DNA from: Guyanagaster necrorhizus
Taxonomy: Eukaryota; Basidiomycota; Agaricomycetes; Agaricales; Physalacriaceae
Length of the DNA stretch: 64,000 nucleotides
Assembly: GCF_019112545.1 (NCBI RefSeq)
Contig: NW_025064904.1
Span: 496,001 to 560,000, forward strand
Reading direction: 5' to 3'
Part shown: positions 43,615 through 63,976 of the stretch, piece after piece
How positions within the stretch are numbered: position 1 is the stretch's first letter
Layout of the letters: the number at the start of each line of letters is the position of its first letter
Translations under genes and position numbers: made by a program
Notes under the pieces: generated by a model
Told to the model about the DNA's origin: nothing
Seen by the model: only the letters and a program-made list of their open reading frames with translations
The model's database searches: none

Positions 43615-45821
43615 GCGAAACTGAATGTACTAGTAGTTTGTAGTTTTAAGTTATGGTAGGATAGCTCGATAGAGGGATAGAACGCATGAATTCTTGTATA
43701 TTACATATTTCACGATAATTGAATTGCGCCATCGCGCGGGAAACCCTGGATAGCGTTGGGTAAGGATTACATGCCACCAGCGATGTCACGGTTAGACAAC
43801 CCTAGGTAGGGTCTTAAGTTCAGTCCATGTTTGTGCTGTGGTCCTCTCTTTCAGCGCCTTCGAGACAAATAAGTTCCGCCGGGCCGTTCTTGAGTTCTTG
43901 TTGTCTATGCGCCGTCACAAACGTGAAAATTGAAAATTTAGGCATAATACTTGGGAGAAGAGATAGTTATCCAGTGAGCCTTAATGTAGGCCCCATAACC
44001 AAGCGCGTAAATCTGGACCTCATGGGCGCGGTCCGATCATCCCGACGTGGCGCATCAAAGGTTGGTGATGGCTGGCATGGGAATTTGAAATATGCTCTGG
44101 TGGGTGCTCCCTCCCAGCATGAGCAAGCACGTGATTCTTGAACACTGCCGGTATTGTTCTTCGATTGGGAGACCATTAAATTCCCTTCAATATCAGGTTT
44201 GATCAGGGACGTAAAATACCTACAAGAGCTGCGATGTTCTTTGGCGGTGCTGTCGTCATTATCTTCTGTTCCTCCTGGACAGCTTTGGAACTCCAGATAA
44301 CAAAAACCATTTGTGTTGCGTTCAGACCCAACGCAAGGACCATTATTTGGTCCTGCGCGGAGTTGGCGAATTAGTAGCCCAGCTTGAAATTCCCTTTGTG
44401 TTTCGGTGTGCTCTTATCACTTAGTCGGGAACTTGTTTGTATTTAAGCTTTTTCACTTCGACTTGAACAATCCTTAACGGAGCTAATGGCTCTCCTAACT
44501 CCCCTGCAAAAGGCATTGCATACAACATGGTAATGGTTGCCTGGAATTCTTCTCTTTGGTTGGCCACATCAGAGACATCCATACGAGGTGACGAGGAACA
44601 TAAGATTTCTTTCCCGACTTTTACATGCGAAACTTATCGATCGATAATTTTCGGCAAGTGATACACACGAGGGCTCCACAGTAAGGTTATATTCGACCAG
44701 GCCAGACCAATGCGAACAACGGCCTCTTCAATGCGGAAGGCGAGTATCCTAAAGCATCCGCTCTATGCTCGCACGTCATGCTCCTCATCAAATCGCAATT
44801 AGGAAGGTTCGGCATGCTAAAGGAAACTCAATCGTGAAGGAGTCCGACCTGTCACCTTGGTGTCGTCGACGCCTGCTTGTGAAGAGAAAGCGTAACAAGC
44901 GGACAAAGAGTTCTAGCGGTAAGATCGGACCTAGTGGCCCCGGCCGGTGGTAATAACGTACTGAATTTTGGATCATTCGGCGTACACGCAAAGTTGCCTT
45001 GCCATCGCTCGCCATCAAACGTGCCCTCGTCGAAAAGTCAGTATATAAATGGTGAATAGGAGGGTGTGGGTAGTCTCGACAAAAGGGGGATGCTAAGAGG
45101 TGATAGAAGCATTCTCCTTGATATTGAAACTTTTGAAGACCAGATGGGGCTTGTGTGCGTAGTAAGAACGGACAGAACGTGCTGTGTAGGGAAGAACATT
45201 CTGCCTCGCGCAATAAGGGAGCTTGTTAGAGAGTATATCCAAGTTCCAACCGGTATATAGGAATTCAATAGCATCTGGCCAGAAGAGATCCAGAATTCGA
45301 AGGCTGGAGGCTTGTGGGCGGCCAGCTAACCAGTTGAACCGAAAACAAGGGTGATGCGAGTGATGAGAAGGTGTACGAGTGGTAAGTTATACCCACTTGA
45401 ATCCGGCAGGGCATGATGTTTGGGGTGACAAGGAAAAAAAAAATCAAATTTCTCCACAGTGGCGGCAAGGAAAGGTCGACGCGAGTACAAGCAAATTATT
45501 TAGTGGTGAGAAAGAGGGATTTCGTAAAGGTAACATGTGGGATAGAGACAGTTCCGATGGTTATCGAGAAGCGGGACACTAGGTTCATGGGAAAGGACTG
45601 GATCAGGAAGGGTCCCGTTGGAATCAGGGCGGCGACGGTGTGGGTATAGATGCTCCGTTTTTGGCATCTTTATGGCAAAAGTCTCAAAAAACCCCGAAAC
45701 GTCGTAAATCGGACGAAATATCAATACAAATTCGGCACAATTGAACTCAGCGAAGGATCTCTGATAGAGAAGCATACATCATTCAGGGTAGCCACCTCTG
45801 GCAAGCTCGTGCACTTTCTTC
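43615..45821. other. Gene-poor region
   Basis: About 2.2 kb with no recognised gene. Open frames at 43827-44141 (+), 44788-45213 (-), 45265-45468 (-) and 45413-45907 (+) lack family features, and mutual overlap on opposite strands suggests chance. The minus-strand frame around 44790-45010 contains an internal MASDGKATLRVRRM start with basic content but nothing recognisable. There is an A-run at about 45432-45440. I see no repeat or tRNA. Confidence 0.45.
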
Positions 45822-47585
45822 ATGCCCACCACCATCCAGTCGCTGCCCGTCGAGCTCATCACTCGTATTATCGTCCTGGGCTCCAACTACGAATATCCGT
45901 ATACTGATTCTCCATTCCTCTTCAAGCCCGTACAGAATACCTTCTACAATTCCCCTTCCTGCGCCTTCCAGATCGTAGTTTCCCATGTATGTCATACCTG
46001 GCGGGAAATTGCCCTGCGAACTGCCTGCCTCTGGACTACCCTGCATTTTCATGAGCCCGCCCATATCCAAAGAGCTCGTGTATTTCTCTCCCGTTCTAGG
46101 CCCCAGTCGTCCAGCACATTAGACATCCTCATATCAACCGTATCTGAACCCGAATACATACCCAATGTCAACCTCTATCTCACAGAACTCCGTGACATCT
46201 TCCAGCTCATCGTCGGTCATGTCAAGCGTTGGAGATCTTTCCACCTCAAAATTCGAGATAATCAGTGCAAACTGGTTGCTCGTCAGTACCTCTCTTCCTG
46301 TGGTCCTGGACCAAACCTCGAAACCCTCCAGCTCTATCATTTCGAGGACTTTGAAAACTCAGCAGACTTGTACCTTGCGACGTACAGGCCCCCCGTCATA
46401 ATATTCAATAATGAGGTTCCTAAAATCAAGAATGTATCCTTAATTGGCGTCAACCTCCCTTGGGATCAGTCACCTTACCTCGAAAGTCTCCGTTCCCTTG
46501 AACTCGCCCTGCACGCTGACAATATTCGTCCTCCATACGTAGACTGGGAGCACATGCTTCGTTCCCCCGATCTCGAGCGCCTGTCGCTTCATTACAGTGG
46601 TCCAAGGTCGAGCGCAGGTGATGCTAAAACTGCCTGGCCTACTTCTCTCACCTGGCCAGTTGCCAACCGCAAAGGTCCCGTGGTATTGGAGAGGTTAACA
46701 GAACTGGGGCTGATGGATCTGGAGCCGGAATATTTGGGAAAGGTGATGCAGGGAGTAGTCATGACAGATGTCACCAAGCTCTCCCTGAACCTTTCAGAGC
46801 AGGATTACTCACCTTTTCTGGGCTCTCTAACCCGACGGGAAGGAAGCAAGAGCTCCCGAACGGGACCCCCAGTTCATTACGCTTTGCCGAACATCCATTT
46901 GCTGACCGACCTGACCGTCACTGCGTTAGAATGTTCGGTTTCTAGTTTCCGCGCGCTTCTACGCATACTCGTTAATCTACGTTTCTTAGACGTGGATTTC
47001 GCTGGTTTATGTGGTGGAGAGGGATGGAAAGTCTTCGTTGAAGATGATGATCCTGAATATGAGCACGATGAAGAAAAGGGTGGAAGTGAAGCGACACGGT
47101 CGTCACGACGACCAACCCCAGAGCAGCAAGACTTAATTGTGGATAAGAAAAACGATCTCGAGTGGGACCTTCCTCAAGGACCTCTACCTCGTCCACTTTC
47201 CATGTATGCCGGGATGAAGGCTACGGGGTCGTCTTTGGTTGCCAGCACCTCGGCAGCGGAGGGTCGTTCGGCGATCATGCCAAGTCTCTTACCCAACCTC
47301 GACACTTTTCGGGCACTCAGTCTGGACGGATCGACACTGCGTAACGTTATCGCTTCGAGGGGAACAATGGCGGGGAAGGTCAACTGGATAATACGTATCG
47401 GCATCCGATACCGGGATATTGCAACTTCCACAGATGACAGCATCTTGGATGGCATCATTCGGACTGGCGAGTGTCCGCTTGAGGAAATCGGAATTCAAGT
47501 TCCCGTCCACGTGGACTGGGTCCAGGACGATGAGGAGGAGGAAGAAGAGGAGGAAGAGGAAGATGGTGGTGATGACCTAGAGTAA
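45822..47585 (+). CDS. F-box protein with leucine-rich C-terminal region
   Basis: Single-exon gene of 587 residues. The N-terminal F-box at about residues 5-75 has SLPVELITRIIVLGSN and FQIVVSHVCHTWREIAL followed by RTACLWTTLHF, the usual Agaricomycete F-box layout with a long insert. The middle and C-terminal parts contain leucine-rich segments (PNLETLQLYHFEDF, LESLRSLELALHA, SPDLERLSLHYSG, LLRILVNLRFLDVDF) that would form a substrate-binding solenoid. There is an acidic insert (EDDDPEYEHDEEK) and an acidic poly-Glu tail (residues about 570-587). It should bind Skp1 and join the SCF complex with a cullin-1 such as the one at 18585-21363. Its target is unknown. Such F-box genes form large variable families in mushrooms. 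Confidence 0.85.
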   Translation: MPTTIQSLPVELITRIIVLGSNYEYPYTDSPFLFKPVQNTFYNSPSCAFQIVVSHVCHTWREIALRTACLWTTLHFHEPAHIQRARVFLSRSRPQSSSTLDILISTVSEPEYIPNVNLYLTELRDIFQLIVGHVKRWRSFHLKIRDNQCKLVARQYLSSCGPGPNLETLQLYHFEDFENSADLYLATYRPPVIIFNNEVPKIKNVSLIGVNLPWDQSPYLESLRSLELALHADNIRPPYVDWEHMLRSPDLERLSLHYSGPRSSAGDAKTAWPTSLTWPVANRKGPVVLERLTELGLMDLEPEYLGKVMQGVVMTDVTKLSLNLSEQDYSPFLGSLTRREGSKSSRTGPPVHYALPNIHLLTDLTVTALECSVSSFRALLRILVNLRFLDVDFAGLCGGEGWKVFVEDDDPEYEHDEEKGGSEATRSSRRPTPEQQDLIVDKKNDLEWDLPQGPLPRPLSMYAGMKATGSSLVASTSAAEGRSAIMPSLLPNLDTFRALSLDGSTLRNVIASRGTMAGKVNWIIRIGIRYRDIATSTDDSILDGIIRTGECPLEEIGIQVPVHVDWVQDDEEEEEEEEEEDGGDDLE

Positions 47586-48058
47586 CAAACCATCTGGTAA
47601 GGATTATCTATTCCCAACGCTGGATTGATCTAATTGATCGTCATCGTAGGGCGTCCGCAGATTGCGTGCCAGCGGTTTTGACAACCCTTCAAATACAACG
47701 CAATTCATTCTGACATATATGCCCTGCTCATTCATTTCTTTCTTAGGCTAGCATATTTCTTCTGTGTATACCTTTTCTTTCCGGAAATTAGGACGCTGCT
47801 TTCCCATTTCCACAAAATATCCGGTTGATTACCTTCTAGTCCACTTCTGGAAGTTCGTGTATATTGTATCTTTAGGCTTCGTTTCAATGTATAAAAGTTC
47901 ATCCTGAAGTGCTGAACTCTGCTTGTGCAACTGGAGCAGGCTGGAGGAGAATATGGCGCTGTTTCAAGAATCCGTATAAACAATGATACACAAGGCTTCG
48001 TCGCTCTGCTTACATCAGCCTCCAAAGCCTTTCCTGTCCTCCACCAAGTACAGCCAGG
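47586..48058. other. Intergenic, promoter side of PRP8
   Basis: 473 bp between the F-box gene stop and the PRP8 start, both on the plus strand. It holds the F-box 3' UTR and PRP8 promoter. No motif that can be supported. Confidence 0.5.
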
Positions 48059-57280
<9,222 letters not shown>

Positions 57281-57477
57281 TTTTGTTGTGAAATTCATTA
57301 GCTACGTAGTACTACTTATTGGCACATCTATATTTTTATGTAATTGTATTGCACAAACTGTATATCTAAAACGTTACAACCGATCCGTGAGTATAAGCAA
57401 GTGTGGTACATGCGATAAGAAAGCGATAAGACAGCAAATAAGGAGAAATCCTCCTGGGAAGAAACTGACCGTGTATT
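57281..57477. terminator. Convergent 3' flanks of PRP8 and the PH-domain gene
   Basis: 197 bp between the two stop codons, so the 3' UTRs and polyadenylation sites of both genes must lie or overlap here. AT-rich, with a T-run around 57333. No specific signal is claimed. Confidence 0.4.
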
Positions 57478-60400
57478 CTACATGGTTAGAATGCCCAATG
57501 AGACAACCGAACCACAGCGTGAATGGGGTAGAGGAATGTTCTCCGGTAAGATGGTTACACTGCGTTCTTGAGGAACAGCTACAGGTTCCTTTTCCGGGAC
57601 TGCTACTTGCTTCGATATACGGCGAGGAGGGGGTGACAAAGATCTCAGTTGCGGCTCGTCATCGATAATGATGGGAACATGAACCGTTGGCGTAGGCATC
57701 TTGGGAACGGGCATCGAGGACGTGATAGGCGTGTATAGTTGCAGATAGCTGTGGTCGTTCTGCATATAAGTGATTTTCTCGTTGATAGGTGTTGATGGTG
57801 ACGACGTGGATATATATGACAAGGGCGTATGCGGTGGAGAGATGGTAGAATGACGTGATCGTGGCGATGGGGTATGGAATCCGTTACTGATATGTAGAGG
57901 CGAAGGCGCACTCAGAATGCGAAGACGTTGCTTAAATGAAGTGGCACGTGAAGCCGGAGGAGCAGAAGCAGGCAATTCATTCAAAGGTGGCTCGGGAAGT
58001 GGACGAACCGGTGGAGGAAGGGGGGCGCTCGCAGGATTAGGTGAAGATGGAATAGTATACAAATCGCTTTTCATGGACACGCCAGCGCTAGCTCGACGTG
58101 ACCGACGTTCTGTCTCGTCCGGACGAGGTGGGAGCTGACCCACAGGAGGAGGTTTTGGGGCCATCAATGACAGCCTGAATCCGCGACTGGTCGAGTCACG
58201 TTGGTGTCTCTGATCCGGGGCGGGAGGAAGAGCAGTAGTAGGCGCCGGTCGTGGAGGTGGCATAGAGGCACGGTGAGATGATGCAGGTCGTGTATGAGAT
58301 ACTGATGCACTGTTATAAGAATATGACGTGCTGGTAGTATTGACGCTCAATGCAGAGCACCCAGATGCGCGCTTTGAAAAAGTAGGGAGGGTAGATACAA
58401 GGCTCTTGCCGCTCGTCGCAGAATACGAGTTCCGGCTGGTCGGTCTGTCCGATCTGTCAACTACACCAGCTGCATATGGGTGTGGTCGCGAAGGCGACTG
58501 ACTCGAAGGTATAGCGGGTGGCGGCCCACTTGGAGGCGTCAGACGTTTTGGTAGCTGTCGTGACCATCGCTTGACGCTCGAGCTCCTCTTCGTACTCGTA
58601 CTTGACGAATGTTCCCCAGATGCGAGCGTGGAGACAGACAAAATAGACGGCTCTCGGGCTTTTTGCTCGGGTGTTCCAAACAGATGACCGTTGGCAAGCG
58701 GGCTGGGAAGGGGTTCGGTACCCGAACGGTCATGGGAAATGAGAGCGCCGGGCTCATTCTTACCATTAAACTGACTGAAGGACCCCATGTCTAACGACGG
58801 GGCACCCGAGGTAGTCCATCGCTTGCGTGGGGGTGGTTGTAAAGGAACAGCACCCATTGAAAGCGCACGAGTAGCCCTATCTTTATTCACTATGGATGTG
58901 GGCGGAATCCACGAGTTTGTTAGTGTATCGGTGTCCACGATCTTTCGCTCCAGATCCTGAGGTAATATAATCGGTGTTCCGAGAGTTGTAGATGTTGTTG
59001 GATACTGAGAAGACATGCTGAGAAGATTACTTCCCATGGAGGCAAATGAATCTTCCGTGGGATTATTACCATCCCTCTCAGAGTCGATGGAAGTCGAGCG
59101 TGATCCGGAGCGCGGTCGTGTCGTACTGAACAGACCCTTGAGAGTTGACACGGCACCGGCAGGAGCAGGTTTTGCTGCAGGCGTCTGTGAGCGTGTAGAC
59201 TGAGATGAGGATGCTGAAGAGTACGTTTGGTCTACTCGTCCTAGGGACAGGCCAGAACGGTGGAACTCCTGCACATTAAGTTTGTTCTGTGTAGATGAAT
59301 TGACGATGCCCTGGGCGCGCATTGAGAGCATCACATCCATGTCACCTTTAGGTTCTACAATTCCGTAAGTACTGCCTGGAGACCCTAAGCCTGCCCGTAC
59401 AGCCCTGTAAGTCCCATCAGTTCTAAGTTTTGCATTGCATAGCTGATCAACACGCACCGCTGACCGAATATCAACTGCTTGATATTCGTAATCCATCTTT
59501 GAGACTCGGCTTGATTGACAATTTGCAGAAACCACATTGTTCGACCGCCCTCTTCAGGGTTTAGGTCCTTCTTCAACGCACCGACGTCAACGCCGCCAAC
59601 TTTGATGACATGTTTCCGTCCACCGACTTCTTCTTCCGCCATAAAGACGACACTATCTTCATTGATTTCGAGCCGCTCCAGCTCCTTGTCCTCGCCATTT
59701 GATGTTTTGAAGAGATGCAGATATGATACAGTGGGGCTTGAATTGGTTGTTACATGCGTCGCGGGAGAAGACAGTACTAGATAGCGGCTCCTCCATTGCT
59801 TAGACAGGGCGAATATTCGAAGAGAAGGAGGTGCATAATACTTCGGCAGGGAGGCCGAGGTCTGTACGAATTGGGACAGGGCGGCAGGAGAAGAAGGAAA
59901 TGGCGGAATGGGTGTAGGAGCAATGGAATTTGAGCGACTATGGGTGAGCATGGATGCAGCTTGAGTGCGAGAAAGAAACGGTGCAGAAACGGGTAAAGAG
60001 AACACAGACTGCTGTGGAGATCTGGGCACTGCGGCACTTTCCGCAGTCTGCACTTCCGGCTGTATAAGGTATTCTTGACGGTCCTCTGGCTCTTCTTCCT
60101 CCAAGGGCGGTGGTGGTGGATCAGGCTGTAATAGAGACGAAGTCAGTCCTATTGCTTGAGCTGCGGCATCCCTGAGCTGCTGACGCTCCTCGAGCTCAGC
60201 GTCTGGGCGCGGGGCACTGATTTCTATGACTCCGGGAAGTATGATGGGCATAGGAGATTGGCGAATGGACTTTCGGCGACGTCCAAATTTGAAGCCCAAG
60301 GCGTCCGATGCAACGACGAGTAAGCTGCCTCTGGAGCGTCGCGAAGGCGAAGTAGGAGGAGAACGTGGTGACCCAGGCAATTCAGAGGAGAATGACAGTG

Positions 60401-60820
60401 GCGCCTGGTTACGAAAGTCTGGCATCTTGGCCAACTTGGGGTCGATATCTGGATATGAGCTTAGCAAAATTCATAGGATACGGCTGTTACTCACTGCGCA
60501 TTGAAGAAATATCGTCCAGTGAATCACTCAGGGCTTTCTCCTTCCCCTTTCCTTTTGATTTTGGCAAGAGAAAGCCGCTGCCCCGTCCTTCGTAGGCATC
60601 AAGTTCCGGCGACATTGGCCGCAATGGCTGCAATGGCGAGGCGAGGTGGGGGTCGGAGAAAGAAGCCACTGACGTCGGCGACGACGCCTTGAAGTACGGC
60701 GACTTCTGGGAAAACCCAAGTAAGTACTGGATGTCACGGCGGCCTTGCTGGGCAGGCACGAACCTTGAGGGTTGTCGAGTCGTCGATCCAGACGTGGTCA
60801 AGGATCGTTGCAGTCGACAT
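57478..60820 (-). CDS. Large PH-domain protein, scaffold-like
   Basis: Start ATG at 60820 (MSTATILDHVWIDDSTTLK). After short introns (about 60763-60711 and 60495-60440) comes a basic, Ser/Pro-rich region with GSGFLLPKSKGKGKEK and KFGRRRKS. A PH domain spans about residues 250-370: LRIFALSKQWRSRYLVLSS, LHLFKTSNGEDKELERLE, EEVGGRKHVIKVGGVDVG, and the C-terminal helix MWFLQIVNQAESQRWITNIK followed by QLIFGQR. Just after it a 53-nt intron (59457-59405) restores the frame into AVRAGLGSPGSTYG. The remaining 640 residues are low-complexity Ser/Pro/Thr with proline-rich stretches (PPPRPAP, PLPPPVRPLPEPP) that could bind SH3 domains. Probably a membrane-recruited adaptor. No catalytic domain seen. I do not recognise an orthologue with a known role. 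Confidence 0.8.
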
Positions 60821-62466
60821 GGAGGAAGGCGATAGAAAAGCGGACAGGGGGGGGGAGGGACGAGAAGCTCGGTGGAGGCAAATACGGGTAACGGCGGTAT
60901 TTGAAAAAGCAAGTGGCCGCAAATAGCGATTCTAATAATTTACCTACTACGGCCATTTCTTGGTGATTCATCATCATTCATGTAGTATACTCACAACGGA
61001 CGTGGACGTCTACATTTCAATCAATTCGGGGGCCACGACTCTCGCACTTGCCTTGTATCGAATTATCGAATTGGATTGCTCGGCTTCATAGATTTCAGAT
61101 TGTCATGCAGAAAAAGGGGAGCCGACTGAAGAGTTTTCAAGATCCGGTTCTGGATCTAACTGATTCTCCTGGGCCGATGATGGAACAGGCTCAGGTCAGG
61201 CCCCCCATGTGCAGGGAAACATGATGTTACATTTCAGATGCCTTCAGAGTGTTGGTGGAATCAGATTGCCAGAGTCACCATCATGATCTTAGGGACGTGC
61301 TTCGGACTGAAAGGTGGCGGCTTCATGTCGAACGTACTGTCGCTTTTTCAAAGGGTCGTGCCTGAAGAAAATCTTGACGAACAGACGTCAAACTTCGTAG
61401 AGAAAAACTGGTACTTCGCTCATTATTTATTCTTGTCAAAATTCTGAAAGGTTTTGATACCACCTGATCAGTAGCTTACTATACGTATCTAACCCAATGG
61501 AAGGAGAATAGTCGCCCAGACCGAACCCGAAAAGACCACTGGGTACAGCGACTCTAATATCCGGACCCAAGATTAAGCAGTAACATATGACATCGCAGAA
61601 ATGGACAAGTCCAATCGCGATGCAATTCTCCGCGACTTTTGACCAGCGGCCCTCTGCAAAATTTTCTGGTTTCGCCGTGCACTGCGCCTCTCATTCAATT
61701 GCGTCCGGGATATTTCACCAAGCGACGCGAATTTTACTTCCGTGAATTTCACCGTCCTGCGAACACGGGGCACAACGACATTGCTTCACACACGTTTGTT
61801 GCCCGTCGGAATAGCTCGTTCAGCCCAAGTCCGCCTTTCCCCCATAAAACCTTCCGAGGTTGGACTTCTTGGTGGAGTTGTGGCAACTTAAACTTACATT
61901 GGCATTAGTATTGACCATCAAGATGCGTAGGAACCCATGCTAGCTCCTTTGGAAACGTATAGAAAATCCATAAAGTGTAACTTTGTCGAAGAAAGATGTT
62001 GGAAGCCCTGAGGCGTCTACACGAGCATAGAAATCTACATGCAGGATATTTCAAGGATCGGAGACAGACCGGGTAAGCAACAAGCTGTCCTTATTAGGTT
62101 GTATAGACTCCGATTTGTGATAAATAGTGGTCTAAGCTGATGTTGACACAAATCATTTGCTTGCGAAAGCGGAGAACAGCTCACATAGCGTTTTTCGGGC
62201 TTACTGCGATATGTTATCGAGCATCAAGGCCGACGTATTCGCGATTGAACAACAAGGTCTACATCTTTAGATGGGCAATTAGAGAAGAGAAATGCGGATA
62301 AAACAACACTTACCTATTACAACAGTATATCCACGCCCGAACGATCGTGTACGCAAGACATCGACGCACGAACAGCAAGAAGACCGGCAGCACAGCTGTG
62401 CGGCTCAGAAAAACAATAATATACATCCTCACCAATCGACCAACAGCAAGATGAACTACTTGCCCG
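60821..62466. other. Intergenic region, one possible small gene inside
   Basis: 1.6 kb. It starts with the promoter side of the PH-domain gene. A G9 run is at 60848-60856 just inside the 5' UTR. A candidate two-exon gene lies at 61105-61447 (separate entry). The rest, 61450-62466, has only short unrelated frames. Confidence 0.4.
61105..61447 (+). CDS. Possible small two-exon gene, 99 residues, unknown
   Basis: Two frames join cleanly. Exon 61105-61194 (MQKKGSRLKSFQDPVLDLTD, 30 codons) ends CAG|GTCAGG. A 43-nt gap ends ACATTTCAG, and exon 61238-61447 continues in phase 0 (MPSECWWNQIARVTIMILGT...). The product would have a Lys-rich start, a VLDLTDSP segment and one hydrophobic stretch. No family recognised. 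The short intron and lack of a homologue in memory keep confidence low. Confidence 0.3.
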
Positions 62467-63439
62467 CTACACCACAGGACGATTCCGCTTGAACGTGCCA
62501 AAGGGACCCACAGATGATCCAGGGGAAATACCGACCGGACGCGACTTTCCCGGTTCGAAAAGCGTCTTCGAATCGTACCCCTCCATCCTCGCCTGCAATG
62601 GCAAGAGCCCCATCATCCTCTTCAACTCCTCATTCTCCTTCTCCAAACGCGCAAGTTCGATCTCCCTCTCCAAGGCATGCGCCGATGCCGATGCCACTGC
62701 CTGATCCTTCGAGGGATGTTCCACATCTTCGCCCTCAAGAGACCGGAGAACCTGGCGCATTATCGTGGAAAGACGCGTGATGGCTTCTGATGTGGCGGTA
62801 CTGGTTGATAGGTCCCTGGCGGCGTTGTCTTCTTCGAGAGCTAGAAGCCTTGTCTCGTATTCACGTATCAGAGACAGCTCGCGTTCTTGGACGTCTTTCT
62901 TCAGGTGCGAGGTCCATTAGACGGTCCAAGACTACATAGGAAAACATACAGCACGATTACGAAAGTTGCTCATCACTGTCTCCAACGTTTGCTCATACTC
63001 CTTTATGAGAGTATTCAGTTGCTTGTTGTCGTACTGCAGACTTTGGTTTTCAGCGCTCATCACAGTGTTCATTCGTTCCAGCTCGGTGTCATATTCGTCT
63101 ATAATGGGGAATGAGTGGTAGAGTAATGGAAGAAATGAACTGCCCACCTTGGCTCTTATCAAGGTTGAACCTGCGACCTTCCAATTACTCTTTCACGCAG
63201 AGACGGGTGGCTCTCACCTACGCAGCACAAATCCTGATTGTGTGTGAACGGCCTGGCTCTGTAATAACCAAGTCAGATCTTGCCACTTCCAGAAAAACCA
63301 GCCAACGAACCTTGACGTTCCCTGCCTGTGCATACAACGACACCGAAAGACTCCTATTTTGGTTAAGCTGCTCGCTCAGTTCAGTGATAATCTGCCATAG
63401 TTGCATGAGGTCTTGGTCGTTATTGTCCAGTATTGTCAT
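62467..63439 (-). CDS. SIKE/FGFR1OP2-family coiled-coil protein (STRIPAK, SCI1-like)
   Basis: Short coiled-coil protein of the SIKE family. In animals SIKE1/FGFR1OP2, and in filamentous fungi SCI1-type proteins, belong to the striatin phosphatase-kinase complex STRIPAK, which controls hyphal fusion and sexual development. Start ATG at 63439 (MTILDNNDQDLMQLWQIITE). Small exons give SQAVHTQSGFVLRRFN, LDKSQDEYDTELERMN and then the diagnostic SLQYDNKQLNTLIKEYEQTLETVMSNFRNRA (split here: NKQLNTLIKEYEQTLE, TVMSNFRNRA). After the next intron come DVQERELSLIREYETRLLAL and a last exon with ALEREIELARLEKENEELKR and MMGLLP, stop TAG at 62467. Four introns, frame kept at each. The typical fungal C-terminus (ARLEKENEELKRMMG) supports the family. 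Confidence 0.82.
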
Positions 63440-63607
63440 GATGGGCTGTCCAGCAGGCGAGAGTCAAATTGAAAGAGCGAGTCGGGCAGTGCACCGGATT
63501 CGACCAGGATGGAATATGCATCACGTGAAATCTGATATTTTCCGCGGATGTTCCTCGATCGCTGCCATTACCAAGAATAAAAATGCATTCAGTTTATCAC
63601 GAAAATA

Positions 63608-63976
63608 TTAGCAGGCCTGTCCACTATTAGAGCAACCCAGCAACCGCATCCACACTTCTGCAACTCCCTCTTCCTCACACCCAACCTGCATGCCATTGTC
63701 CCTCAGAATAAAATACTCCCGACCAGGCGTTTGCACTACCGCCAAAGCAGGATGAAACGGCTCACCCTTAGAAGTCTTGAGATGGACGCTTTCCACATGA
63801 TGGTGTCTGAGATCATGTTCAGGGAACGCACCATAAAATACAATCATGCTTACGGGGGCAGGAAAAGATTCACGCGCTGATTCTTCAGTTTTGCGCTCAA
63901 CGAGGTCGCCGAGGTTGACGACAGACCCGAAAAGTCCTGGGCTATCTCCGTCGAGGACTTCCACCGACCACTGACA
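63608..63976 (-). CDS. Last exon of an unidentified gene (5' part beyond the right edge)
   Basis: Open frame from a probable acceptor (TTCGACAG at 63984-63977) to a stop at 63608. It reads CQWSVEVLDGDSPGLFGSVV, then VERKTEESARESFPAPVSMI, DLRHHHVESVHLKTSKGEPF and REYFILRDNGMQVGCEEEG, ending WMRLLGCSNSGQAC. About 122 residues, mixed hydrophobic and charged, looking like a folded domain rather than low complexity. I do not recognise the family. The remainder of the gene lies outside the window. It lies 168 bp upstream of the SIKE-like gene on the same strand. Confidence 0.6.
   Translation of the reverse strand, partial: CQWSVEVLDGDSPGLFGSVVNLGDLVERKTEESARESFPAPVSMIVFYGAFPEHDLRHHHVESVHLKTSKGEPFHPALAVVQTPGREYFILRDNGMQVGCEEEGVAEVWMRLLGCSNSGQAC

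Noticed and set aside
44788..45213. 141-codon minus-strand frame
   Set aside because: No family features. The opposite strand is equally open, so chance is likely.
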